DNA of 64,000 bases, taken from positions 1 through 64,000 of the forward strand of contig PDHQ01000009.1 in NCBI GenBank assembly GCA_003339415.1, in the 5' to 3' direction. The translations under genes and the position numbers were made by a program. The notes below the pieces were generated by a model. The model did no database searches. It saw nothing but the letters and a program-made list of their open reading frames with translations, and had not been told where the DNA came from. This document shows positions 33,696 to 43,863 of the stretch, one piece after another. This DNA is from Ophiocordyceps camponoti-saundersi (nom. inval.) (lineage: Eukaryota > Ascomycota > Sordariomycetes > Hypocreales > Ophiocordycipitaceae). Numbering within the stretch: position 1 is the stretch's first letter; the number at the start of each line of letters is the position of its first letter.

Positions 33696-34973
33696 GACGA
33701 GGTAATGTGACCATGGCACGGCGCTTTCGGAGGGGAGGAGAAGTGAGAGGGTGTTGTGGTTGAAACGGCCGACGATGAGGGTCAGCCTTGTGGCGCCGAC
33801 GATCGGAAGACGGGGCACGGAACCAATCAACGGCTGATGATGGGCGTGTTGGTTGATGGCTCACGTGAGGGTGGGAGGGTTTTGAGAGGACGAGGCTGTA
33901 GATTTTTCTCATGCGCCACAGTTGTGGAGATGGAGCTCAGCTGGACGGGATAGCGTGTGATGTCAGTGTAGGTGTTTAGATGTTATCCGCACATGCCAAG
34001 TGGTATCTAGTATGTCTTTGCATGCATCGTAGCAAGAGTTTCGACTCTGCGAAGGTGAAGTCATCGATTGTGACGATGATATTACGGACATGAACAGTAA
34101 TGATATCAGTAGCAATGAGTTATAGTATCAGCCTTGTCACCTTCTTCCCAGCCGTGGTAGGTCGCAGGTAATATCGTAGCAGATGCCGGCAAGGTCAGGT
34201 GCCGATGGGTACGGTTAAAAGGAGTACCTGCTGCAGGTATCTGTTAGGGCAGAAACTATTTTGGAACAGACGACTCACAGGGGGGTGCAGCACAAGGTGA
34301 CAGAACAGACAAGTTGTGAGTGAGTCTGTGTGTGTGTGTGTCTCGAAGGGAGCCCCCCCCCTCTAAAAAGAGGCCCATAAGAGGCCTATAGAAGGCCTAA
34401 AAGTTGCCTAAAAGAGGCCTAAAATGATGGCCTCGATAGAGTGCTAAACAGGTGCCTAAATCGAGTGCTAACGCGACTCACGCGGCTCGCTCTTCCCTTC
34501 CTTCTCTTTAATTTTAGTTAGGCCCGCGGCAGGTGCGCCCGACCACCGGTCCTGCACTCCTCCTGCACTGCTCCCTCGTGGCCCTCAGATGTGAACTCTA
34601 ACGCACGTCGCATGTCATCGCCTCTCTGCCTTTCTGTCACTTACTCTCTCTCCTCTCTGTCCTCTCCAGAGGGTCTGACCTCTCGTTTCTGTTCATTCGA
34701 CTTTTTGCATCTCCTTATCGTCCTTTTCCTCCTCCTTGCGACCTCCGAAACTGCTACGGATAGACTTGTCTCGATCGCCCGTCCGCCAGTGTCTCCGCCG
34801 TCAACCTCCTCGATCGCCTCGACCTCGTCAACGTCATCCCCCTCTGCACGACAGCAGTAATTCTCTCTCTCTCTATCTCTCTCTCGTGCCTCCTCTCTCT
34901 ACCCCCCTCTCCCCCCCTCTCCCCCCCCCCTCTTACCCCTCTCTTCTCGCCGATTGCCTCCTCTCTCGCAAAG
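33696..34973. promoter_or_regulatory. Divergent intergenic region, NAD kinase / acyltransferase
   Basis: About 1.3 kb between divergent genes. It contains a GT repeat (34328-34341), an 11-bp degenerate tandem repeat (34366-34433) and a pyrimidine-rich tract (34620-34700 and 34858-34950) leading into the acyltransferase start. No gene was recognised. Confidence 0.45.
34366..34433. repeat. Degenerate tandem repeat of AAGAGGCCTAA
   Basis: Six consecutive units of about 11 bp: AAGAGGCCCAT, AAGAGGCCTAT, AGAAGGCCTAA, AAGTTGCCTAA, AAGAGGCCTAA and a weaker AATGATGGCCT. More distant TGCCTAAA and GTGCTAA copies follow. The regular spacing of AGGCCT is close to one helical turn. Confidence 0.75.
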
Positions 34974-36347
34974 ATGGAGCCCTCCGATCCTTCCGAACCC
35001 CCCCTTCCGACGCCGCCGCCGCCGCCGCTCCGCCGACCCGACACCGATGCGAAACGGGCCTTAATTACGGCGCATCCGTCAGGAAAGGAGGCCTACGGCC
35101 GGCTCGTTCAGATGCTGCGTGGTATCGGCCTCGCTGCGTACTTTTTGCTATGCTCCGGCGCGTGCGTGTCCCCACCCTCTTTGGTGCCCAGGTAGTCGGT
35201 ATTCGTGCTCGCTGACGCCATGGCCCAGTATCATCGTCGCGCAGGTCGTGGGCTTGCCCTTGTACTATATCGATCGCGACTGGTTCTACGCATACGTCGC
35301 CTATACGAAGCGGGCCTTTGCCCTTCTCGCCGCCTCGGTGACGCGCATTTGGGGCCCTACGACGATGCGCATCAGCGGCGACGCCTCGGTTGCCGGTCAG
35401 ATCAAGGCCACGGCCGACGGAGGCGTCGAATTCGCCTTTCCCGAACGCCTGGTCCTCATGGCCAACCACCAGGTGATTGTTTCTCCCCATGTACTCGATA
35501 AACTGTCGTTGACTTACGGGTATGCGCGCAGATCTACACCGACTGGATCTATCTCTGGTGGATCGCCTACGCAAATCGGCCCGGCATGGCGGGCCACATC
35601 TACATCATCCTCAAGGAGTCGCTCAAGTATATTCCGTTTATAGGCACGAGCATGATGTTTTACGGCTTCATCTTCATGTCGCGGAAGATGGCGACGGACC
35701 AGCCGCGACTGGCGTACCGCATCAACAAGCTCAAGAAGAAGAAGGTTGGCCCGGACGGGCGGACGTATCTCGACCCGATGTGGCTGCTTCTCTTCCCCGA
35801 GGGCACGAACCTGTCAACGAACGGGCGGAACAAGTCGGCGCAGTGGGCGGCGAAGCAGGGCCTCGAGGATCCGGAGCACGTGTTGCTGCCGCGCAGCACG
35901 GGCATCTTCTTCTGCCTCAACCAGCTCAAGGGCACGGTCGACTCGGTGTACGACTGCACGGTGGCGTACGAGGGAGTGCCTCGGGGCAAGTTCGGCGAGC
36001 AGCTGTTTGGGCTGGCCAGCACCTACTTCCAGGGCCGGCCGCCCAAGTCGGTCAACCTGTACTGGCGACGGTTCCGGCTGGCGGACATGCCGCTGCACGA
36101 CGCGGCCGAGTTCGACGTCTGGCTGCGCGACCAGTGGTACAAGAAGAACGAGCTGATGGAGGCCTACCTGGGGACGGGGCGGTTTCCGGCCTTGACGGAG
36201 GGGCCGGTCAAGCACGTGGAGGCGCCGGTGCGGACGCGGCAACGGCTGGAGATTCTGTCCATCTTTGCGGTGCCGGGGACGGCGCTGTTGTTGTTGGGGA
36301 TGGTGGCGAGGATGGTGTGGGTGTGGTATGGGCGAGCGAGTAGGTGA
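34974..36347 (+). CDS. Lysophospholipid acyltransferase (PlsC/LPLAT, CST26-like)
   Basis: An ER/lipid-droplet-type acyl-CoA:lysophospholipid acyltransferase of 415 aa in three exons: 34974-35161, 35229-35472 and 35532-36347. The acyltransferase motif I is split by intron 2 and reads NHQIYTDW (HX4D; His about 143, Asp about 148). Motif III is LLLFPEGTNLS. A hydrophobic segment occurs near residues 50-75 (IGLAAYFLLCSG...VAQVVGLPLYYI), and a C-terminal one at ILSIFAVPGTALLLLGMVARMV. The NHQxYTDW variant is typical of the yeast CST26/PSI1 and animal AGPAT4/LCLAT group, which remodel phosphatidylinositol or phosphatidic acid; the exact substrate is inference. The N-terminus is Pro-rich. Confidence 0.92.
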
Positions 36348-38158
36348 TGATTGGGGAGGGAGGGCAAGGCTGGCTGGGCCGGTCTTTGTTTTCTTTTGTG
36401 TGTGTGTGTGCGTGTGCGTCCCACGGGGCGCCCCATCATGAGCGGCTGGTTACGCCTCGATACCAAGACGAGCGGGTTTGTTGTTCTTCTTTTTGTTCTG
36501 TTTTTTTTTTGAGTTTATCGAGTTTGGTTTTTTGACTTTTTATTTTCTCTCTTGTTATACATAGAGAAGGGATCCGTCTTGATTCTTCTATTGCATGGAG
36601 AGACGGGTGGAGAAGAGACGGAAAGATGGAGATGGATGGAGAGAGGGATAGACAGAGGCAGAGAGGCAGAGAGAAGGTAAGGGGGTAGAACAAGGGATAA
36701 AGGGGGGGGAGGGGAAAGAAAAAGGGGGGGATGCTGAGGGGCGGGGTAGAGAGACTTCTTCATCGTGATATTCGTATTGCAACGAATAGGCATCAACCTT
36801 TTTTTCTTTTCTCTCCTTTTCTTTGTCTCTCGTCTCTCTCGTCTCTCTCTATCTCTCTCTTCTCTTTATCCTCGTCTCTCTCTGTTTTAGGCTCTTCCGA
36901 AGCGTCATGCCTAATCGAGCTGGCTGACTTCTAACCCTGTTCTCCGCCCGACTTGTCTCGGGTTTGGGGCTGTTGGTCGTGTTCCCTCTTTTTTTTTTGC
37001 CTCGTCGTTTGTTGTCGGTCAGATTATCGAGCTGGACCCTTGGTCTTTTTTTTTTTCTGGCTGCTCGGGTGATATAACAAGGCGAGACACACACAGAGAG
37101 AGAGAGAGAGAGTGAGGGAGAGAGGGAGAGAGGGAGAGACAAAGGATGAAGATGAAGAAGGAGAAGGTGGCGTGCATGTGTGCATACGGACATGCCTACA
37201 TACATACATACATACAGAGCGGGCGGATGGATGGAGGGATGGAGGGATGGGCTGGTAATGGATGGATGTAATCTCCACGACGCGAGTGGGAATTGGATTG
37301 ATCGTATGAGTGATACCGTTGTATTATTTTTCTTTTCTCTTTGCTTTCTCTTTTCTGTGTATCTCTCTCTCCATCTCCATCTCCATCTCCATCTCCGTCT
37401 CTCTCTCTCTCTCTCACTGTTTTTCTTACAACACACACTCATATTCTCTTACATACTACCTACATATACCAACGAAGCTATATGTACACACATAATCGTA
37501 TGTGATACTCTATATATGCATGCATTATTCTCCCTGACAGACTGACTGGCCAGCGCCTACCTATGTACTATACATAATCCGTACATGTGTAAATATATAC
37601 CCATGAACAGGTGTGGCTAAAAGGGTAAGAATACTGTTTGTTGAATGTAACACCAACTGGGGTGTGGAGGAGGAGGAGGAGGTGGAGGAGGAGGAGGAGC
37701 AGCGGGCGCTCGGTGGAGAGACTCGAGAGAGAGAGAGAGACAGAGACAGAGAGAGACAGAGAAAGAATGGAAGAAATCACCATCATCTAAATGAACCCCT
37801 ACCTCTCTCTTCTCTATCCGTACATCCCATTCATCCACCCATCCATCCCATCCCATCCCATCCCATCCATCCATCCATCCATACGGATACATATAATCCG
37901 TACATACAGTCTAGAAATCCAACAGTCCACAGTCTCTATTACAGTACAAGATCAAAGGAAAAGAGAAAGCGAAAACATTAAATAAAAACCTTCTTTACTC
38001 TAAATCCTATCTTATCCTCACCCTTCCCTCCTCTTTTTCATCCCCCCCCTCCCCCATATCTCCCATCCCTAACCTAATTCGTCTTTCATCACCCTCTCCT
38101 CCTCCTCATCCATCAAATCAGCAAAGAAACTTCCCCAAGATAAAAGACATAAAAAAAA
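36348..38158. other. Microsatellite-rich intergenic region
   Basis: About 1.8 kb between two plus-strand genes, with no gene recognised. It contains GA tracts (37098-37142, 37724-37765), a CATA run (37197-37217), CATCTC and CT runs (37370-37415), GGA repeats (37667-37698) and CATCC tandem units (37835-37883). Immediately before the transporter start there is a poly-A stretch. Open frames on both strands reflect these repeats. Confidence 0.6.
37835..37883. repeat. CATCC / ATCC tandem repeat
   Basis: Five-base CATCC units followed by four-base CATC units on the plus strand, within a 1.8-kb non-coding stretch. Confidence 0.85.
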
Positions 38159-40020
38159 ATGGAAGACGAAAAAGATCGGACCCTCGGCGAAAGCGAATCC
38201 CACGATGGAAGCACCTACCTCTTTTCCCCGGCGCAACAGAAGAATATCCTCCGTCGCATCGACAGAAGGCTAATCGGCATCATTGGCCTCCTGTACTGCG
38301 TCAGCATCGTCGACAGGACAAACATGAGCACCGCTAACATCGCCGGCATGAGCGTTGAGCTACGGCTGGAAGGGTATCGCTATGTGAGTCCTCTCTTTTT
38401 TTCCCCCCACCCCTTTGTTATATATGTAAGATATGAATCAAGAAGAATGAAGATTATAGAAATTGACTGGGAAACAAACCAAAAAAAGAACATTGCAAAC
38501 CTCGTCTTCTTCATCACCTACGTCATCCTACAACCCCCTTCTACCCTGCTCGTTCGCAGGCTCGGTCCGCGTCTTCACCTCTCGGCTCTCGTCCTGCTAT
38601 GGGGCGCCGTCATGACGGGCATGGGCTTCGTCTCTAGCTTTCAGCAGCTCGTTGGCTTGAGGGTTTTGCTGGGCGCTTTTGAGTCGGGGTTTTTCCCGAG
38701 TAGTGTTTACCTTATGAGTACTTGGTATACGCGCTGTAAGTTGACGTCGTTCTTTTTCCCCTCCCCCATCCATATCCATCCATCCATCGCATCTTGCCCT
38801 ACCTACCTCTATGCTATCTAGTAGTAGGTACGGATGTGTATAAGATTAACAGGAGAGAGAGAGAGAGAGATGTAAAAAAGAAGAGTAGTAGACTGACATC
38901 ATCGTCATCATCGTCATCATCATCATCATCATCATCATCAACCTACTAGACGAGGTCGGCAAACGTTACTCCACCTTCTACCTCCTCAGCTGCGCCGCCG
39001 CCTCCTTCTCCGGCATCCTAGCCTTCGGCGTTCGTGATACTCCCTCCCTCCCTTCCCCCCCCGGAGAGACTCATACTACATACAACAGTTCCAAGGCTGA
39101 TACCCTAGACCTCATCACATTCGAAAATACAGCTCATGCACATGAACGGTCTCGGTCACCTCCGAGGCTGGCGCTGGATCTTCGTCGTCGAAGGCATCGT
39201 AACCTGCCTCCTCGCCCTCGTCAGCTACTGGCTACTAGTCGACTTCCCCGACTCGAGCCGTCCGTCATGGCGCTTCCTCGACGCGCGCGAGAGGCAGTGG
39301 GTGGTTGACAGGATCGAGGCCGACAGGGCGGACTCGCGTGTCACCGCCTTTCAGCCCGCGCTCTTCGCCCGCGCCGCCCGCGACTGGCGCATCTGGGTCT
39401 ACGGCCTCGTCTTCTTCAACACCACCACCATCAGCTACGCCCTCGCCTACACCTTGCCGCTCATCCTCGTCGGCAGCATGGGTTTCAGCGTCGGGGCGGC
39501 CCAATGTCTCGTCGCGCCGCCCTACGTCTTCGCCGGCGTCGTCACCTACTTCACCGGTTGGCTTAGCGATCGCTACCGGCTGCGCGGTCCCGTCATCGTC
39601 TTCAACATGCTTCTCTGTCTCGTCGGCCTGCCCATGATGGGCTGGTTGGCTACGGCGGCCGGTCGTTACGCCGGCGTCTTTCTCGTCACCGCCGGCTCCA
39701 ACGCAAACGTCCCCATCACCCTGGCTCTGCAGGCGAATAACGTGCGCGGCCAGTGGAAGCGTGCGCTTTGCAGTGCTACCCTCATCGGCTTTGGCGGGCT
39801 GGGAGGCATCGCTGGCAGTCTTGTCTTTCGGGACCGGGATCGCTTGACCGGGTACCGGCCGGGCATGTGGGCTTGTATCGCCTGCTCCTTGCTCAATATT
39901 CTCCTCATTGGCGTGTGTACGTTGCACTCTAAGCGGCAGAATAGCCTTGCGGACCAGGGGCGCAAGGTCTTGGAGTCGGACGAGGCGGAGGCGTCGGAGG
40001 GATTTCGATATACGTATTGA
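38159..40020 (+). CDS. MFS transporter, anion:cation symporter (allantoate permease-like)
   Basis: A 12-helix plasma membrane transporter of 479 aa in four exons: 38159-38383, 38489-38735, 38950-39029 and 39133-40020. The signature of the fungal DAL5/ACS group is visible: RRIDRRLIGIIGLLYCVSIVDRTNMSTA split as two helices, YNIANLVFFITYVILQPPS at the exon 1/2 joint, WGAVMTGMGF, GAFESGFFPSSVYLMSTWYTR, the GKRYSTFYL loop and GWRWIFVVEG. Intron 1 must end at an AAG acceptor (38486-38488) to give YNIA, and intron 3 uses a GTTCGT donor. Intron 2 carries a TCA microsatellite. Substrates of this group include allantoate, nicotinate, pantothenate and other organic anions; the substrate here is unknown. 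It may belong with the P450 and GMC genes downstream. Confidence 0.88.
38899..38941. repeat. TCA/ATC microsatellite in MFS intron 2
   Basis: Repeated CATCAT/CGTCAT trinucleotides just before the CTACTAG acceptor, together with a GA run upstream (38851-38869), account for much of this 214-nt intron. Confidence 0.85.
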
Positions 40021-40568
40021 GAAGTTGTGTGTGTGTGTGTGTGTTACACGTCTTGCTTCTCTCTCTCTCTCTCTGTGCGTGCATGTGTATGTATGTGTGT
40101 GTTCTGTCGTTATTCTGTGTAAACTTGTTACACCAGGTAGGTGGTGATGATGATACTGCTTCTCCTTTTCTCGTCACACGACGATGATGACACGACGATG
40201 ATGACGTCTTGAGTGGGAGAGATACAGACACCGAGAGAGAGAGGGAAACGGACATGGAGATAGGGCGAGAGAGGAAGAGGATGGGTTGAACAACGGGCCA
40301 CCAGTAACTTGCTTCTCTTCCTCCTCCTCCTCTTCTCTTCTTCTCGGTGTTTCTTTCTTTCTCTCTACCCTCTATATAGGGGTGTCCATCACCTTGATAT
40401 CTCCTTCTCCCCCCCCCCCCCCCCTCCCTTTCCCTCCCTCCATCTCTTCCACACACACATACACTCTTCTTCTTCCTCCTCTTCCATCTCTCCTCTAAAG
40501 AGAAAAACCCCTCCCTCCTGTTTATCTCACCCACACAACCTCCCTCTACTCTACTGTACTCTACAACC
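40021..40568. promoter_or_regulatory. Intergenic region before small unknown gene
   Basis: It contains GT (40026-40043) and CT (40057-40074) runs from the transporter 3' flank, then a purine-rich patch (40205-40280) and a pyrimidine-rich tract (40300-40560) with a 14-nt C run near 40411. A TATATAG element is at 40373-40379. Confidence 0.5.
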
Positions 40569-41035
40569 ATGGCCGACCCTAGATTCTCGTACGAGCCCGG
40601 CAAGCCCAGAAACCCTACCATCATCGGCCCCGTCTCGACCGCAAACAGAAATGGTATCTACAGACTTCCTCTGAAAGGGAAGCCATAGAGACGGAGATTG
40701 CTAAACAAAAAGGCCCAGGCGTCGCGCAAAGCCTCCTCGACAAGCAGCAGAAGCTTGCATCCGCGCCATCGCCCGAGGATAACTGCTACATGCTGGAGAG
40801 AGAGACTACGCCGGTTCGATTTTCTTCTTCTTCTCATCCCGTCTTGATGAGCAGATCAGGTTAAGAATCATCATGACGATAGAAGCGAAACCGCATCTGC
40901 AGCGACGGCGCTCGAACCCCTGGCTCCCTCGCCGCCGAGATCGAAGCCCGCGTCAAGGCAAAGGAGGCGGAGATGATGAGCGATCGAGCCAAGAGCATCA
41001 ACGGCTACGTCGGGCAGGGGGCAAAGACATCGTGA
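40569..41035 (+). CDS. Small unrecognised protein, 110 aa
   Basis: No family was recognised. The model has exons 40569-40653, 40719-40813 and 40883-41035. Exon 1 starts MADPRFSYEPGKPRNP after a CAACC leader, and the last exon encodes a charged helix (SLAAEIEARVKAKEAEMM). Intron 1 has a GTATCT donor, a GCTAAAC branch-like site and a CAG acceptor. Intron 2 (donor GTTCGA, acceptor ATAG) is weak and may be placed differently. The predicted protein is soluble, hydrophilic and without a signal peptide. A CT-rich leader and a TATA-like element support an expressed gene. It converges on the P450 gene 170 bp away. Confidence 0.5.
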
Positions 41036-41205
41036 GGGAGGAAGGGAGAAGAAGAAGGCAGCAGCAATCCTTGCCTCGCAAAATGCATTCGTCGTTATTC
41101 TCATGAACAGTTCAGCTATATACATTTACCTCGACTGCTCTCGTCTTTCCTCGTTTCCTTGACTTGGTCGTGGCTTCACCTCCTCCTTTTTTTACTTCCC
41201 AGGCA

Positions 41206-43075
41206 TCAGCATCGTGGCGTGCATTTGAGGAAGATGTCGTGAGAGGGTCGCTTCTCGCCTATGCTGTTGCGGACGAGGCCGGGGAGGGGCGTGGAGATGT
41301 CGTCGCCTAGCTTGTCGCAGCGTCTGAAGTCGTAGTTCGCGAACATGGTGACTGTCGTGATTGTAATTTCGAGCTTGGCGAACTAGAGAGGAAGTGAGTT
41401 GTGTTAGCTGTGATGATTTGCCCTTACAATGATCTTGTGATGATGGTGGTGATGACGATACCCTCATTCCCACTGTAACCAGTCAGCTTCTCAGTATCAG
41501 CGCAGGAAGAACACCATCAACTCACAGCATGGGTGCAACCCGCTCCCCCATCCCAAAAACGCATGCTGGCCCTGCTTATCCTCCTCACGGCCAGGCAAAT
41601 ACCGATCAGGATCCCACCGATCAGGATCCTCGTAAAGCGAACCATCGAAATGAGCATCCTCGAGTCCGCAGACGGCAAAGGCGTTCTTGGGAATGACCAG
41701 ACCCGACTCCCCAATCTCGATGTCCTTGCCGCTGACGTTCTTACGCATGCAGACGCCTCGACCGATGAGGCGGATCGTCTCCCGCATCGCCAGCTCCACC
41801 ATGGGGAACTCGGACTCCCAGTCTGCGAGGGTCAGTCGCGTCAGCGTCTTGGGAGCCGTCTCGTCGGGGGAGATGCTTCTCTTGGCTATGGCCGCGTCGA
41901 CTTCGCTTCTGATCCGGGAATACCATTCCGGTGTTTCGGCTAGGTAGACGAGGATCCAGGCGGCGTTGAAGGTGCTGTTGATGAGGCCTGCGAAGAGGGC
42001 GCTGATGATGAACTGAAGTCTTTGTTAAGGGGGGATCTGATAAGAGGGATCGTGGATGATGCTGTAAATAAAAGATGTACGCACTGCTGATACCTGGACG
42101 TTGTTATCGCTCACGTCCATCAACACCTGCATAGCATCGTCATCCTTCCGGCCCAATCTCCGTCTCTCATCAGCAACGCGAGAAAAGGCACGATGAAGCT
42201 TGAGACCGGCGATGAGTTTCCTCAGCTTATTCGGCGTAAAGAGTTTAGGAAACATAATCTCCAAAGCAGAGCTGCTATCGAGACGACCGAAGACGGCGAG
42301 CGTCTCGTCCAACAGGCTCGCGTCGTCGGCGACGTCATTGCTTCCAAGCGTCCGGTGGGTGAGCTGATAGACGAGTCGGAGCATCAGGGCGAAGGGCTCG
42401 GTGACGGTGTCGGTCGTTGCGATGGCCAGGTCCGCGTCTGCTACCATGCGCGGGAGGGTGGCTTCGAGTCGTTCGCGTTGGAGGAGGCGCTTGGCGTGCA
42501 GCGTAAAGTTGACGCTGAGATCGCTCTCGCGAAGGTGGTCGATGCTAGGCGTTGCGGCATATAGGGCGGCGAATCTATGAGGGATGAAGAAGGAGGAGTA
42601 TGATGATGTTACTCAAGTCAGAGACCATTTTGGACTTGTTTGGTGTATATCATCTCCTTTTACACACACACACACACACTCTCTCCCTCGTACATCTCTC
42701 TCTCTCTCACACACACACATGAACATCATCATCTCCTTACCCGGCCCCCAGGTCCAATCCCCGGGAGGTGAAGAACGAAGCCCTGGCAGCAGGCCCGGAT
42801 ACGGCAACGATGGGATGCGGGCCGTAGAAGAAGCTAAACTGCCGACTCGGCGATAGGTCCCTCCCGCGGAGCAAAAAGTCCCTCCGTCCACGGAAGAAGT
42901 CGACGCATCCGAAGACGGGCCACCCGCGGAACAGGCCGGGAGCGTCGGGCGGAAGACTCGGACGCGAAGCCCGCATCTGAAAGACGACGACGCCGACGCA
43001 GGTCAGCAAGACGAGCAAGGTCAGGATGATGAGCTGCGTCATGGTCATTGCTGAGATGAGGCTTAGGGGGAACAT
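41206..43075 (-). CDS. Cytochrome P450 monooxygenase
   Basis: A haem-thiolate monooxygenase, membrane-anchored at the ER; the substrate is unknown. It has 499 aa in five exons: 43075-42741, 42574-42085, 42012-41526, 41472-41462 and 41382-41206. The N-terminal anchor is LIILTLLVLLTCVGVVVF, followed by a Pro-rich hinge (PSLPPDAPG). The I-helix region reads SALFAGLINSTFNAAW, ExxR is ETIR, and PDRWDPDRYLPGR is the PERF-like region. The haem loop FLGWGSGLHPC (the last Cys is the iron ligand) ends exon 3. The next four residues, LGMR, come from an 11-nt micro-exon, and exon 5 begins FAKLE. All junctions keep frame. Exon 2 could instead end at GTATCA, losing three residues. It is close to a GMC oxidoreductase on the same strand. 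Confidence 0.9.
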
Positions 43076-43863
43076 GGCTATTGTCGTCGTGTCATGAAGG
43101 GGGAGTGATACAGAGAGGAGGAGGAGGAGGATGAGGAGGAGGAGGAGGAGGAGGATGAGGAGGAGGAGAAGGAAAGAGACAGGGGTTTAAGGGAGGGGTG
43201 GAGGCAGTAGATGGAGAGAGCGAGAGAAGGAGGGAGAGAGAGAAAGAGAGATAAAAGACGGGCAATATAGTAAAGGAAATCCCTTATACGGATAGAAGGG
43301 CCAAGGAAAAGAAAGCAAAAGAAAAAGCCCATCCCGTACAGTGATGAAGAGACAAGTGAAGAGACACGGAAGAGACTAATCTGATGCACGGATCATGTTC
43401 GTTCGACACACACACACACACACAGAATCCAAGCCGCCACGTCAGACGGGGCCAGGCTGCATGACGTGCCTCTCGGGGATTGATGATGCAACCTGAGACC
43501 AGGGTGTCGGAGCTGATGATGTTTGGGCTTTTGGTTTTTTTTTGTTTGTTTCTCCAATATTTGCTTTGCTTTGCTTTTCATCTCGTCTTTACAACGGAGG
43601 GGGAGAGAGAGGGCGTCGTTGATTCATCTTACCTTGCTAGCTATTCACCGCTACGGGGATGAAACTGAGCAACTCCCAACCAACTAATCAACTAACCAAC
43701 ACCCTAAACCAACATCATCATCATCTTCCTCATCCTCTTCCTCCTCCTCATCCTCATCCTCATCCCCCTCATCATCATCATCACCATCCTCATCATCATC
43801 TTATCACCATAACCATCATCATCATCATCTACTTCTCCTCCCCCTCATACTCCCCTCATACTT
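43076..43863. other. Intergenic, P450 promoter and GMC 3' flank
   Basis: About 790 bp. Purine-rich GGA/GA repeats at 43096-43260 lie just upstream of the P450 start (pyrimidine on its sense strand). A CA run is at 43409-43424, and CATCAT/CTCATC repeats are at 43712-43835. No gene was recognised. Confidence 0.55.

Noticed and set aside
32721..33710. Plus-strand 329-codon frame opposite NAD kinase
   Set aside because: It is antisense to a strongly supported kinase exon and has no family motif; long open antisense frames are expected in GC-rich coding DNA.
39265..39927. Minus-strand frame opposite the MFS transporter
   Set aside because: Asp/Glu/Gly-rich antisense shadow of membrane-helix codons.
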